From contig JAKSZT010005175.1 of the NCBI GenBank assembly GCA_026826555.1, forward strand, positions 3,177,302 to 3,241,301: a DNA stretch of 64,000 nucleotides, given 5' to 3'. The notes under the pieces were generated by a model. The model worked only from the letters and a program-made list of their open reading frames with translations, ran no database searches and was not told where the DNA came from. Origin of the DNA: Tolypeutes matacus. Lineage: Eukaryota; Chordata; Mammalia; Cingulata; Chlamyphoridae. Position 1 is the first letter of the stretch. Every line of letters starts with the position of its first letter. The position numbers were made by a program, and so were the translations under genes. This document shows positions 1 through 12,415 of the stretch, piece by piece.

Positions 1-395
1 GTTCCTAGATTATTCTCTAGCTTTCTTTCAATTCCATTTACATCCCTAAAATACCCCTTTCAGCCACAATCCCATTTATAAGCCATCTTGGTTGCTAATA
101 CTCTTTATAATGTGTTACCATCAACTCTATCCATTTCTAGACTTTTACAGACAAGCTAATTGAAAATTCTACCTACATTAAGCATCAGTACCCCTTCTGA
201 GTCCCCTTTCTGTCTCCTAATAACCTATAATCTAGGTTTTAACTCATGTGTTTATTCTTCATATTTAGTTCATATTAGTGAGACCATACAATATTTGTCC
301 TTTTGTGTCTGGCTTATGTCATGTAGCATAATGCCCTCAAGATTCATCTGTGTTATCAAAAGTGTCCCAATTTCATTTCTCATTACAGCAGCATA

Positions 396-3300
396 GCATT
401 CTTTCATATGTATGTACCACATTTTGCTTATTCATTCATTGGTTAATGGACAAATTGTTGTTTCCATCTTTTGGCAATTGTTAATAATGCCGCTGTAAAC
501 ATCACTGTGCAAATGTCTGTTTGCATCACTGTTTTCAGTTCTTTTGGAATTATTTCTAGTAGAGGGATTTCCAGATTATATGGCAGTTCTTTATTTAGCT
601 TCCTGGGAAAATGCCTGTCTTCCACAGAGGCTGCGCCATTTTACATTCCCACCAACAGTGAAGAAGTGTTCCTATTTCCCAACATCCTCTCCAGCACTTA
701 TTGTTTTCTGTTTTTTTTTTTTTTATTTATTTATTATTAGTTACTGTTGTATGAGGTGTGAGATGATATCTCATTGTACTTTTGATTTGCATTTCATTAG
801 TAGCCAGTGATATTGAATCTATGGTCATTTGACCATAGATCTGAGGGTCTGTATCTGAACCATTATTCTGTACCATTGATCTATATATCTATTTTTATCC
901 CAGTACCATGTTGTTTTTAAGCCTGTAGCTATGTAATATGGTTTAAAGTCCAGAAGTGAGAGTTCTCCAACTTTGTTCTTCCTTTTTAAGATGATTCTGG
1001 CTATTATGGGCCCCATACCCTTCCAAATAAATTTGATAATTGTGTGTTCAGTTTTTTTAAATAAAGGCTGTTGGAATTTTTCTCAGGATTACATTGAGTC
1101 TGTATATCAGTTTGGGTATAATTGATATCTTAACCATGAACAGGGAATGTTCTTCCATTTAAGTCTTTTTAAATTTATCTCAGCAATGCATTATAGTTTT
1201 CTGAATACAAGGTCTTTACATTCTTGTTAGATTTATTCCTAAATATTTGATTATTTTAGTGACTATTGTAAATGGAATTTTCTTCCTCATTTCCACCTCA
1301 TATTGTGCATTACTAGTGTATAGAAACACCACTGATCTTTGTGTATTAATTTTGTATCCTGACCCCCCCTCCCACTGAATACATTTATTAGCTCTAGTAA
1401 CTTTGTTGTAGATTTTTTGAGATAATATAGGTGTGCATAGTAAAAGTTTTTTTATCTTGCCTTCCTATGTGGATGGCTTTTATTTCTTTTTCTTGCCTGA
1501 TTGTACTAGTTAGAACTTCTAACATTATACTGAACAACTGTGGTTATGTGGGCATACATGTCTTTTTCCTGGCCTCAATAGGGAGGTTTTCAGTCTTTCA
1601 CCATTGGGTCCAATGTTAATTGTGGGTTTTTCATATATGCCTTTTATCATGTTGAGAAAGTTTCCTTTGATTCCTATCTTTTGGAGTATTTTCATCAAGA
1701 AAGGCTGATGTATTTTGTCAAATGCTTTTTATGTGTCATTTGAGATGAATATTTGATTTTTCTTCTTTGATTTATTAATGTGGTGCATTATACTGATTGA
1801 TTTTCTTGTGCTGAAGTACACTTGTATGCCTGTGATAAAACCCACTTGATCATCATGAATATTTTAATGTGTTGTTGGATCCAATTAGTGAGTATTTTGT
1901 TGAGGATTTTTGCAACCATATTCAATGAGTCTGAAATTTTCTTTTTTGTTACTATATTTGTCTGGCTTTGGTATTAGGGTAATGTTGGTTTCACAGTATG
2001 TGTTTGGTAGTATTCCTTGTTGTTCAGTTTTTTGGAAAATTTTGAATAAGTTTGGTATTAAATTTGCTTTGAATGCTTGGTAGAATTCACCTGTGAAGCC
2101 CTCTGGTCCTGGGAGATTTTTGATGACTCTTTCAGAAACTTTGCTTGTTATTGGTTTGTTGAGGTCTTCTATTACTTTTAGGGTAATTGTAGGTAGTTCA
2201 TATGTTCCTAGAAATTTTTCCATTTCATCTACATTGCCTAGTTTGTTGGCACACAGTAGTTCCATGTATCCCTTATGATCTCTCTTATTTTTGTGGGGTC
2301 AGTAGTAATGTCCCCGTTTTCACTTTTGATTTAATTTATTTGCATCTACTCTCTTTTTTTCTTTGTCAATATAACTAAGGGTTTCTCAATATTGTTGATC
2401 TTCTAGAAAAACTGACTTTTGGTTTGTTAATTCTCTCTAACATTTTTTATTCTCAATTTCATTTATTTCTGTTCTGATCTTTGTTATTTCATTCCTTCTG
2501 CTTGTTTTAGGCATAGTTTGCTGTTCTTTTTCTAGTTCCTGCAGCTGTGTAACTAGGCCATTGATTTTAGCTCTTTTTTTTTAATGTAAACATTGAGGGC
2601 TTTAAATTTCCTTCTCAGCACTGCCTTCACTGTATCACACAGGTTCTGTTGTGTTGTGTTCTCATTTTCATTCTTCTCAACATATTTATTGATTTCTCTC
2701 ACAATTTCCTCTTTGACCCACTGATTATTTAAGAGCGTGTTATTTAATCCCATATATTTGCAAATGTTGTACATTTCCTGCTTTATTCAATTATGATCAG
2801 AGAAAGTGCTTTGCATAATTTCAATCTTTTTTAATTCATTGAGTTATGCTTTGTGACTCAACATATGGCCTATCATGGAGAATGAGTCACTAGCACTTGA
2901 GAAGAATGTATGTCCTGTTGTTTGGAGGTACAATGTCCTGTATATGTCTAAGTTTAGTTCATTTTTTCATGTTATTCAAGCTCTCTGTTTCTTTATTGAT
3001 CCTCTGTCCAGATGTTCTATCCAGTGATAAGAGTGGTGTGTTGAAGTCTCCAACTATTATTAATAGAGACTTCTATTTCTTTCTGCATTTTGGCAGTTTT
3101 TGCCTCATGTAATTAGTTGCAACCTGGTTGGGGCATATATATTTATTATTGTTATTCCTGCCTGGTGAATTGCCCCTTTTATTAGTATATAATGTCCTTC
3201 CTTGTCTCTAATAACAGTTTTGCTTTTAAATCTATTTCTTCCAATATAAGTATAGCTGTTCCATCTTGTTTTTGGGTACTGTGTGCATGGAAAATCTTTC

Positions 3301-3470
3301 ACCAGCTTCTCACTTTCAATCTATTTGTATCCTTGAGTCTAAGATGAGTGTGTTGTAGACATCATATAGATGGCTTGTATTTTTTATCAATTCTCCCAGT
3401 CTTTTTCTTTTGATGGGGTGGCGGGGTATTCCATTCCATTAACATTCGGTGTTATTACTGTAAAGACAGA
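396..3470 (-). pseudogene. L1 ORF2 remnant (endonuclease/reverse transcriptase)
   Basis: This is the decayed ORF2 of the minus-strand L1. The start of the endonuclease domain is recognisable near 3440, with a TLNVNG-like motif changed to TPNVNG. The endonuclease segment with INIYAP is at 3105-3302. The pre-RT/RT segment with a PGPEGF motif and an IPKPDK motif is at 1885-2265. The C-terminal segment ending in an AALLTIAKRWKQ-type motif is at 443-625. Stops and frameshifts separate the pieces. Between about 840 and 850 the sequence jumps over roughly 500 bp that the plus-strand L1 in this window retains. Confidence 0.88.
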
Positions 3471-3613
3471 TCTTTCTCCACACATTTGGATAATTGCATT
3501 TTATTTGTCATATATTATATTCACCTCTCTTTTTTACACTTTTACTTTTCCTGATATACTCTTCATTTCTAGACTGTTATTCATGGCTCTTTCCCATGCT
3601 TTTTTATTTCAGG

Positions 3614-4547
3614 CTATAGTACTCCCTTTACTATTTCCTGAAAAGCTGATGTTTTGGCTACACACTTTCTCAGATAGAGTTTATCTGTGTAAACTCTAAA
3701 CTTGCTCTTATTTTTGAAAGACAGTCTTGCTGGATATAAGATTCTTGGCTGGCAATTTTTCTCTTCCAGTGTCTTAAATATATCATACCACTGTCTTTTT
3801 GACTCCATGGTTTCTGATGTGAAATTAGAACTTAATCATACAAGGCATCCCTTGTATGTGATGAATATCTTTTCTCCTGCTGCTGTCAGGATTCTCTCAT
3901 TATCTTTGGCATTTGACATTCTCATTAGTATGTGTCTATGAGTAGGTCTATTTGGATTTATTTGGATGGGAATATGTCGTGCTTTTTGGACACAGATATC
4001 TATGTCCTTCAATAGGGTTGGGAAATTTTCTACCATTGTTTCTTCAAATATTCTTTCTGCTCCTTTTCCCTTCTCTTCTCCTTCTGGGACACCCATGTCT
4101 CATATATTGCCATGTCTCTTTTGATTATTCACTTCCCTGAGACCATGTTCATTTTTTCCCATTTTTTTCTTTATCTGTTCCTTTGTATGTCCACTTTCAG
4201 AGATCCTGCCTTCAAGCTCACTGATCCTTTCTTCTGCTTCTTCAAATATGCCATTATACACTTCAAGTGTATTTTATAATTTCGTTTATTGCGCCTTTCA
4301 TTCCCATAAGATCTGCTATATTTCTGTGTATGCCTTCAAATTCTTCTTTGTGCTCACCCAGTGTCTTCTTGATGTCCTTAATCTCTTTAGCCATCTCATT
4401 GAATTTATTAAGGAGATTTATTTGAATATCTATGATTAGTTTTCTCAACTCCTTTATGTCATCTGGAGGCTTATTTTTGTCCTTTGATTGGGCCATATCT
4501 TCCCATTTTTTTGGTAGGGATTGTAATATTTGTTGATGTCTCAGCAT
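3614..4547 (-). pseudogene. L1 ORF1 remnant (RNA-binding chaperone)
   Basis: ORF1p normally forms trimers through a coiled coil and binds L1 RNA through an RRM and a C-terminal domain. Three conceptual pieces survive in order. An N-terminal charged coiled-coil segment at 4263-4547 has a DIKKTLGEH motif. The RRM segment at 3836-4096 begins with a VPEGEEKGKG motif and contains NPNRPT. The C-terminal domain at 3614-3808 has QPRILYPARLSFKN. Frame changes between the pieces show it is not translatable as one protein. Order and spacing match ORF1 of the plus-strand L1 at 33194-34159. Confidence 0.88.
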
Positions 4548-4778
4548 CTGATTTACTAGATGTATTTATTTTCAGAACCTTATATCTCTTTAGTTTAGGG
4601 CTTTCTATTTGATTGGCTTTGTGCTATAATCCCTCTTTGATACTTGGTTCAACTGAAATTGTAACTTTATATTGGCCAGTGTTTAGCCAGCCTTAATTTT
4701 TTTTTCAGCTCTTTTTCATCTGTTTCTTGCCCTTTCTCCCTTGCTGGTTGTGGTATAGGAGCTGAGGTTATGGCTTGT

Positions 4779-5335
4779 ACTCTAATCCCTAGAGTCTGAA
4801 GTTGACCACATTGCCCCAGGAATGATGAAGATTCTCCTACTTTTCTCCCCTGCATGGACAAAGCTATGGCCATTTGCTGTAATCCAAGCCATGCAGACCA
4901 AGACCATCTGTAGTTGCCCAGAGAGACTGATGAAGCTTCACACCCCCTCTTTCCCTTCCTGGGGTGGGGATGGAGCTTCATGTATGGGCAGCAAACTAAG
5001 CCATGTGAGTCAAAATGGGCTGCAGTTGTCTACAGAGTCTTATGAAGCACCAGTGCCCCTCCTCCTCTGCCAGGGGTGGGAATGGAGCCTCTGGTGTGCC
5101 CAGCAATCTAGTTCATGCAGGCCAAAAATGACAGCAGTTGCCCAGATAGGATGAGGGAGCACTACCTCTCCTTTTCTGTCAGGGATAGGAATGGAGCCAC
5201 ATATGTGCCCAAAAATCTACTTCATCAGGGCTGAAAGCAGGTGCAGTTGTCCTAAGAGGGTGCAGAAGCACTCTCTCTCACTCCTGCTCTATCCGGGGTG
5301 GGGATCGAGGCTACTGATCTCTTTCAGACTTGGAC
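4779..5335 (-). repeat. Tandem ~110-bp monomers in an L1 5' UTR
   Basis: Four clear units repeat a pattern of CATG(C/T)AG, then CAGTTG, then (G)AAGC, then a TCC..GGGGTGGG(A/G)ATGGAG block. The ATG/ATC anchor falls at 4891, 5003, 5115 and 5224, giving spacings of 112, 112 and 109 bp. A more degenerate fifth unit may lie at 4780-4890. Monomer arrays in L1 5' UTRs are established as promoters in rodents; the promoter role here is inference. The 5' UTR of the other full-length L1 (31388-33193) shows no matching array. Confidence 0.75.
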
Positions 5336-8300
5336 AGGTTCAAACTTTAGCTCTTTGAATTGAACTTTAGCCAGCTGAATTTACTAATCATTAGTTGAAA
5401 TCAGTGACTGACCATCTATTCCTCCCCTGTTTTTGGGAAATGGAGCTTCCAACCCCAGCCAGGGAATAGCTCCTAAGACAGCTTGCACCACCAGTGGAGA
5501 ATGGGCACTGGCTTCTGCAGCATGGAGTGCTTTACTCACACATCTTCATTGCAGAAGGGCAGTCTCCTCCTTCTTTCAAGGATGAAGGATGCTCTTCTGA
5601 TATCCTGGTCCACCAACTCCTGGAACTCCTAGCTCTGCCACCATCTTGCCCCTCCTCAATATGCAGATAAATTTTATACCCTAGAAATATAAGTAACAAG
5701 ATATTGGAATGAGGTATGGTTAAAGATTCAACAGAAAGAAAAATTTAATATTAAATATTTCATTAACCAAAATGAAGCCTGTAGAGAAGAACCAGAATAT
5801 TAAAATTATATGAAATAAAATGAAAATAACAAATAGTGATTTTAAGTGTAAGTGTACTAAACCCTTTCATTTAAAGGCACAGTAATTGACTCTATTAAAG
5901 TGTAAGATTCAATTATTTGTATAATAAATGGGTGAATAGTAAAAGGATTTATAAACATATACCTGCAAATATAAGCACATAAGTATTACTGGGCAAAGCA
6001 GTACTCTAGAAAAAGTAGACTTCTATATTCCAGAGATATGTAGGGCAGTATAAAATAGTGCTAATTTTTTTCAGAAAATTATAAACATCCTTAACAACTT
6101 CAAAACACATAGAACAAAAATTAAAAATCAAATTTAGAAATATCATTAAAATAACAATGACATTAAATTATTGTCAGGAATAAAGTTCTAATTATGTTGA
6201 AATGTAGGACAAAGATGTCATGTTTCCTTTCTGTTTCTTATTCCTGGTCTTTAAAAATTATTTTATTACTAAGGATGGCATACTGGAATCCCACCAATAA
6301 AGATTCAGCAATAAAGATTAATTATGAAATTAGTTATGAGAATTGCCCTTCCTTCAAATTTTACTAATAGAATTTGAAAGTACAAATAATAACTAAAAAG
6401 TGGTTTCAATTCTGTGAGGAAAATCTCTTTCATGTTTATTTTGCTAGGGTTAGGCATAGCCTATTGAAGTGGAATTGACATACAATATCTTTCTCAGTCT
6501 TTACTTGAGCTTAAACCTTCAAGTCACCTATTGTGAAGTAAATTGGTGCTGGGCTTTTGGTCTCCAAATAAGCTTTCTCCAGTATCAATGAATTTTTGAT
6601 GATGACAAGGATTGTACTTTCAAAATTTATCAAGTATATGGTAAAATATTTTTTATCGCCTTGATCAATACCATAACATTCCCTTCTCAATTTCTGGCAT
6701 AGAAACAGATTTTCTTTTATGAGTTGCTTGTAATGCCACACAAAATTGATTTTATTATCATTAATTAATATGATTCATTATATTCACTCATTTAACCTGG
6801 TTATATAGATGAAATGAGGTTGTACACATTAAATTATAAAATGCTCACTCATCTCATCATTGATATTTGATGTGTTCCATCATATTTCTTTAAATACAAT
6901 CAAAGAGGTTACAAAAGGTAATAAAATAAGTTTCACTAACATTGTTGTGGCAAAAAAAAAAATGCATTACTGTGTAGATGTATTAGATGACACTGCCGAA
7001 ACTGAATGGTGATACTCCACCATATTTTCATTTTGGTGCCTCAAAAATGTCCATTCATGAGTTGGTGTGCACTCCTAGAGAGAAGTCAGTTATGCTGCAT
7101 TGGCCAATACAAAATACATGAAATTGTGGGCTTTACAAAAGTATAATACAACATATGTCAAAGTGGATAATACATTTTTAAAAGTAAAAGTCAGAATGGT
7201 ACTGAATATAGTATTATAAAAAAGATGTAAATTCACATGTATAGCTAAAATAATAATTATATGTGCAAAGGAAAATAACTGGAAGAAAATTCATCTAAAG
7301 ATTAAAAACCTCTATGAACAAATTTCCTTTTTGAATTTTGTTGTATTCTAATTTTTGTGCAATAAATATTGTTTACTACTAGGATAGTATCACATTTGTA
7401 AATATAAAAATGTTGTGGTGATAAATTTGCTTTACCCTCTTTAGCCACAGATTAATTATGTATAACTCTAGAAATATCTTTCTTATACCCAGTCATAAAT
7501 AAGAACATTTGAAAGAATACCAAGATATGATGCTCAATATTTTTTTAGTTTTCAGGTCAAAGGCAATTCTCTGTTACAAATCTAACATGGATGTCATTGA
7601 ATTTTTAAGCTTGGAATAATGCCAAACAATCTACCTAATAAATTGGTCCCAGAGATGACCAAAGTTTGATTGTCAGCAATATTCAATATAAGAAGTGCCA
7701 TAGCATTATCAAGGTGAAAGGCAAGGGATACTTTGCTATGCATGTGTTCACAGGTCTCTGTTATACTTGCTAGATATAATTTCAAGGGGAACTTTCTATT
7801 TGACCAGGACCTGAACAAAAATTTTAGGTGGATATATTTTATCTCAGAGCAAAACAGAAATTCATGCACAAAAATTTTAAAAGTAAGTTATCTCAAAACA
7901 TTACAAATATTATATCTTGTAAATTTCAGGATCCTCAAATAATTTATATATTTTATTTATCAGAAAACTTGAATTTGACATATTTCTAGGCAGATAATTC
8001 TGGAACAAATTTTTCACCAAATTTGGATCATGGTAAGTCTTACTCCCAAAGTTAAAGTGTTTTAGATTATCTAAAAGAATATTGGACTATTATTAGAGAA
8101 ATATTCATATGCATATACATATCATGCAAGCCTTACCTAAGTAATGATAGGATTTGCAGAAATGAAAATGTAGAATTGATGGAATCAGATGCATCAGGCA
8201 AAGTATATATATTGAAAATATAATTTTTGGAAGAAATTTTATTTTAAATACTTTCTTAAAAATATAGCATCTGAAAATTAATAGTAATGTATATTCTATA

Positions 8301-8688
8301 ATATTAATACTCTCCAGTAAAGTATCCAAAGATTTAATATCTGATCTCTCATTTGTATTAAATAATATTGTACTTAAAACAAGTAACTGCTTTATAAATC
8401 TATCATTGTTCATTGCATATTTATATTTCTGTAATTAATTTTTAATAAGAATATAGTGTTATGAGCATGATCTCTGGGCTCAAACAATCCAAACTTGGTT
8501 GAATCAGAGACAACAACATTTAATTGTTTCAATTCTAGATAAGTTAATTTTCTGTGTAAGTTTAATCAACTAAAAAACTTGTACAAAAGCAACACTTAGG
8601 ATTTGTTATTTTCATCTGGGTAAATAGGTAAGTGAAAGGAAGTATTTATTACAGTGTCAAGTACATTTTAATTATGCAATATATATTA

Positions 8689-9071
8689 TGGGAGGAATCC
8701 TTGAAACATGGAGTTCTGACTTGAGAATACAGTGTCTGGAATGCCAGACACTTGCTCAAAAAGAAAACCTTGAGAGCACTATTTGAACTCTTGCTGGCAC
8801 CAAGACTCAAGGATAAGATAGACAAGGGTGTGAACTTTGCCTGAAATAAACTCCCAAGAGGCATCTGAAAGTACTTGATCACTAGTCGTGGTTTTCTGCA
8901 TGTAACCGAAACCTTGCTGTGCTAATGAAAGCACTGGGCTGTCTGTGCTTCGGGGCTAGTTTGCAGATACGTTCTGCTATCCCCCTGAATCCAGCTTTCT
9001 CTTAAACTCTTACTCCTGTCTTTCTTATATATTTCAGTACCCTTCGCTGAGACACCCACTTTACAGCAACA
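8689..9071 (+). mobile_element. Solo LTR, class I endogenous retrovirus type
   Basis: This 383-bp insertion is present in unit A but missing from unit D, where ATTATGCAATATATA runs straight on (45652-45668 region). It starts TGGGAGG and ends GCAACA, giving TG...CA termini. AATAAA is at about 8845, followed by a C/T-rich U5-like segment. Flanks are imperfect (atatta against atatat), so the exact ends are uncertain by a few bases. No internal retroviral sequence is attached, which fits recombination between two LTRs. The class assignment rests on LTR layout only. Confidence 0.65.
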
Positions 9072-9294
9072 ATATATGAGGGCCTATCATATAATAATGA
9101 CTTATAGCTAATTTCTATTTTGCAGTCGTACTAAGATTCTTATCTATCTTATTTTGTAAACTTTTTATTATGAATTTCTGTGATCGCTATATTATATTTT
9201 TTAAATGAAGATGATTTATAAAGTCAAATAATATTCTGAAGTCTTTTATATCTATCACCTGTTATTTCTCCACAGTTTACAACTGTTAAATGCT

Positions 9295-10211
9295 ATGGGA
9301 AGTAGGAATAACACAAATGTGCCTGAATTCATCCTTACGGGATTGGCAGAATCTGAGGAGATCCAGCAGGTCCTCTTTATGCTGTTTCTCCTGATATACC
9401 TGCTGATCATACTGGGGAATGTAGGAATGATACTGATAATTCACCTGGACCTCCAGCTTCACATCCCCATGTACTTTTTCATCAGTCACCTGTCATTCCT
9501 TGACCTCAGCTATTCAATGGTCATCATACCTAAAATCTTAAAGAACTTACTGACTTCTAACAAGTATATTTCATTCATGGACTGCTTCACCCAGATTCAT
9601 TTTTTTGTCTTCTTTTTTGTTACTGATTTCTCTCTGCAATGGCCTATGACCACTATGCAACTATCTGTAAACCTCTTAATTACCAGGTTGTTATGCCCAT
9701 GAGGCTCTGCCACACCCTTATTAATGGTTCCTATTTGTTTGGTTTTACTGAATAATTAGTCAGTATTCTTTACATGAACAACTTGCATTTCTGCAAATCC
9801 AATGTAACCTATCACTTTTTCTGTGACTTAACCCCCATTTTAGCCCTTTCCTGCAGTGACATTCATGACACAGAAATAATGATTTTAATTTTTTCTAGTT
9901 TTACCATAATGGTGTCTCATCACAATCCCCATATCCTATATATCCATTCTGTGTACTATCCTGAAAATTAATTCCACTTCAGGAAAGCATAAAGCCTTCT
10001 CTACTTCTGCTTCCCACCTCCTGGGTGTCACCATATTTTACAGTACTATAATTTTTACTACTTAAAACCAAAGAACTCCTACTCCTTGAGAAAGGATCAA
10101 GTGGCCTCTGTGTTTTATGCTATGGTGATTCCCATGCTAAATCCCCTCATTTATAGTCTTAGGAACAAAGAGGTAAAAAATGCTCTCATTAGAGTCATGC
10201 AGAAGAGATAA
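9295..10211 (+). pseudogene. Olfactory receptor pseudogene (class II, OR5/OR8-like)
   Basis: This is the remnant of a seven-transmembrane odorant GPCR, an intronless single-exon ORF of normal family length (about 305 codons). The start is the ATG at 9295, followed by an N-terminal NNT glycosylation-type motif and EFILTGL. Visible landmarks: TM1 GNVGMILI; the PMYFF motif with SHLSFLDL in TM2; CFTQIHFF in TM3; MAYDHY in place of the family MAYDRY; SNVTYHFFCDL in the second extracellular loop; SGKHKAFST at TM6; [15 protein letters not shown] in TM7. Lesions: a frameshift near 9634 just before MAYD, an in-frame TAA at 9743-9745, a frameshift near 9916 and another near 10060. The OR5/OR8 subfamily label is tentative. 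Confidence 0.93.
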
Positions 10212-11870
10212 GGCTTCAGGCAATTTAAATGTCAATGATGCTGAACATTTAAATCATCTTTTCTTTCTTTCATATATGGGTATTTGCTTTGTCACACTAA
10301 ATACACAATCATCATTTAATTAGCTTGCTTTTCTGTTTAGCCATATTCCAGGAAAAATAATCATTCTAAATTGATAGTTATTGTAAAGATTATATCAAAT
10401 GATGAACAAAAGCTTTTGATGTCATACTAATACATTTTGGCCACTTCCATCATAATGGTCATGTTATTGCAGAATTTGAATGCACAATAGATTTTATTTT
10501 GAATATCTTTACTGGGATTTTACAAATACTCTTATTTAATTTTACTCATAAACCAACAAACAGCTAAAAAGAAAAAATGGCTCTAAAATATTTGGTCTTA
10601 GAGCCAAGTATAATCTTGTGATAGAATCAAGTTATAGAAAAAGTATTTGTGAACACTGTAGAAACTTGTAAAATAGTTTACATTATTAAATAAAATAGGA
10701 ATATCATAATTTGTAATAGTATTGTTCATTGTCTTCTAGACTAACCTTATGTATGTGTGTGTACATATTCTGTAAATATATACAATTTTTGTCGTTTTCT
10801 TTTTCTCTTTTGCAGCTTTTGGTTCCATTCATCACAGTCATCTTTGGTAATTCCTCTATTATTAAAATTCAGAATGTGACTGTTTTCTTAGTACGTGAGT
10901 GAATCAAGCATCTCATTTGGCTATGCTTTAAGACCTGTAGGTTTTTAAATTCATGAGGTTAACTATTTGCATAATACCTCTTTTGTGTCTACCTGCTGAT
11001 GATTTGATATGAAAACCCTACCAATCTGTGATGTATCAAAAAGCTTCAGAAATTAGGGTTTTCTGTTTAATTTTAGTATTTTAGAAATCGTTCCCTTTCT
11101 CCTGATTTCTACAAGTTTGTTATGTTCATGAAAAAGAAATAAATTATTCAGTTAAATTCTCTGCCCTTTTTAAAAATTTTAATGGAGTAAAGCTAAAAAT
11201 TGATAATGAATCCAAATTTTGTGACCTTCTATAAATGTTATGAGGTAGTTTGCTAAAATTTTCTTTAACAGATTCATCTATATAATCTGTAAATGTTTTT
11301 TTAATTTCTTGTGCTGTTCAATAAAATATTTAAGAAAGTATATTTCATTCTTTTTCCAACTATTTGATTATTTATTATTTAAACTTTACCAGTATTTGCT
11401 TAATATATTATTTTTCACTCAAGTGATTTGTATTCTTTTAATTTATATTAAGATTTTCTTTGTAGAATTATATTTGTTAAATTTCTTAAATGATTTTTGA
11501 AAGATGAAAAGATATTTCAACCTCTGTTTTAAGAAAAACTGTTAATGACTTTTCACTAGTTTATCACTGATCAATAATTTATTTAAATATTAAAATGTGT
11601 ATTATTTGCTTCAAGAGCTTGAATTTATATGAAAAAAGTTAAGATTTCTTGTATAATTTCTACATAAATTGCTGTATTATGACATATTTTTGCTCTGAAA
11701 TCAATGTCTAGAATTTATTTTTACTTCAATTCCTTTGCTTTGTTTACAATTAATGATGTCTTTGATAGTTATTCAGTCTTTATTAGTAAAGTTTTAAAAC
11801 TGATCTCTCATTTATACATGCATTATTTTCTCTGCTTATTAATGCAATATTTTTTTTTATTTAAAAATTT

Positions 11871-12086
11871 GGGAGCAGATACGGCTCCAGTAGTTGAGCA
11901 CCTGCTTCCCACATGGGAGGTCCTGGGTTCGGTTCCTGGGACCTCCTAAAGATGGTGAGCAAGATAGGTTGCTGATGCAAATGGCTGGTATGGTGAGCTG
12001 AAGCAACAAGCTAATTCAACAACATGATGTGAGATGATGCAATGAGGAGACAAAATGAGGAGACACAATGAGAGATACAACAAGCA
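11871..12086 (+). mobile_element. DAS-type tRNA-derived SINE, first of a tandem pair
   Basis: The 5' head has an RNA polymerase III A-box region (about 11880-11900) and a B-box (GGGTTCGGTTCC, about 11925-11937), as in tRNA-derived SINEs. The tail contains a GAGGAGACA-type repeat. It abuts a second SINE directly. Unit B carries the same flanks without either SINE (about 27971-27987), so the insertion is younger than the A/B duplication. Confidence 0.9.
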
Positions 12087-12262
12087 GGGAGCAGATGTGG
12101 CTCAAGTGATCAGGCACCTCCATCCCACATGGGAGGTACCGGGTTCCATTCCCGGTACTTCTGAAAAGAAGACAAGCAGACACAGTGAGCACTCAACAAA
12201 CAGACACAGGAAACAGACAGAGAGCACAAACAACAAGTGAGTGGAGAAATAAATAAGTAAAT
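12087..12262 (+). mobile_element. DAS-type tRNA-derived SINE, second of a tandem pair
   Basis: It restarts with GGGAGCAGATGTGGCTCAAG, and the B-box is GGGTTCCATTCCC. The body continues into a CAGACACAG-rich segment and ends in AAATAAATAAGTAAAT. The right flank TTTTTAATAAT partly repeats the left flank TTTTTATTTAAAAA before the first SINE, so the pair may have inserted as one dimer with a decayed target-site duplication. Confidence 0.9.
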
Positions 12263-12415
12263 CTGTTTTTAATAATCTGTGGCAAAATAACAAACATTTT
12301 ACTTTGTTTGCTTTAATGACAAGCATATTTTATACACATTGCATTTTTATAATTTAAAATTTATTAAAAATTTCAAAGAAGGTGGGGAAACTTCCATGAT
12401 TAGAATTTTTGAAAG

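Larger units (their letters stand above)
1..5653 (-). mobile_element. Near full-length LINE-1, minus strand
   Basis: This is an autonomous non-LTR retrotransposon read right to left: 5' UTR (about 4560-5653), ORF1 remnant (3614-4547), ORF2 remnant (about 396-3470), then 3' UTR running off the left window edge. The 5' end shows the typical start in reverse complement, a gaggaggggcaagatggtgg-type YY1-like motif at 5635-5653. The right boundary is fixed because unit C, an inverted duplicate of the flanking DNA, continues past this point without the L1. The ORFs are full of stops and frameshifts and ORF2 has lost about 0.5 kb near 840, so the element is dead. The 3' end and any target-site duplication lie outside the window. 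Confidence 0.93.
5654..12415. other. Duplicated olfactory-receptor block, unit A
   Basis: This is the most complete copy of a block that recurs three times. 5654-8000 matches unit C in inverted orientation. 7812-10450 matches unit D in direct orientation. About 10370-12540 matches unit B in direct orientation. Similarity is roughly four bases in five by eye, with many indels. It contains an OR pseudogene, one solo LTR and a SINE pair that the other copies lack. Outside those, 5654-8677, 9072-9294 and 10212-11870 are AT-rich and show no gene, RNA or recognisable repeat. Short ORFs there (for example 6511-6741 and 7594-7869, minus) are not frame-conserved between copies. Confidence 0.85.

Noticed and set aside
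6511..6741. A 76-codon minus-strand ORF in unit A.
   Set aside because: The matching part of unit C is interrupted by stops and by the 9.4-kb L1. No recognisable protein motif.
7594..7869. A 91-codon minus-strand ORF in unit A with a partner ORF on the plus strand in unit C (30058-30243).
   Set aside because: The DNA is homologous only because the block is duplicated. Single-base indels between the copies shift the frame, so there is no sign of coding selection.
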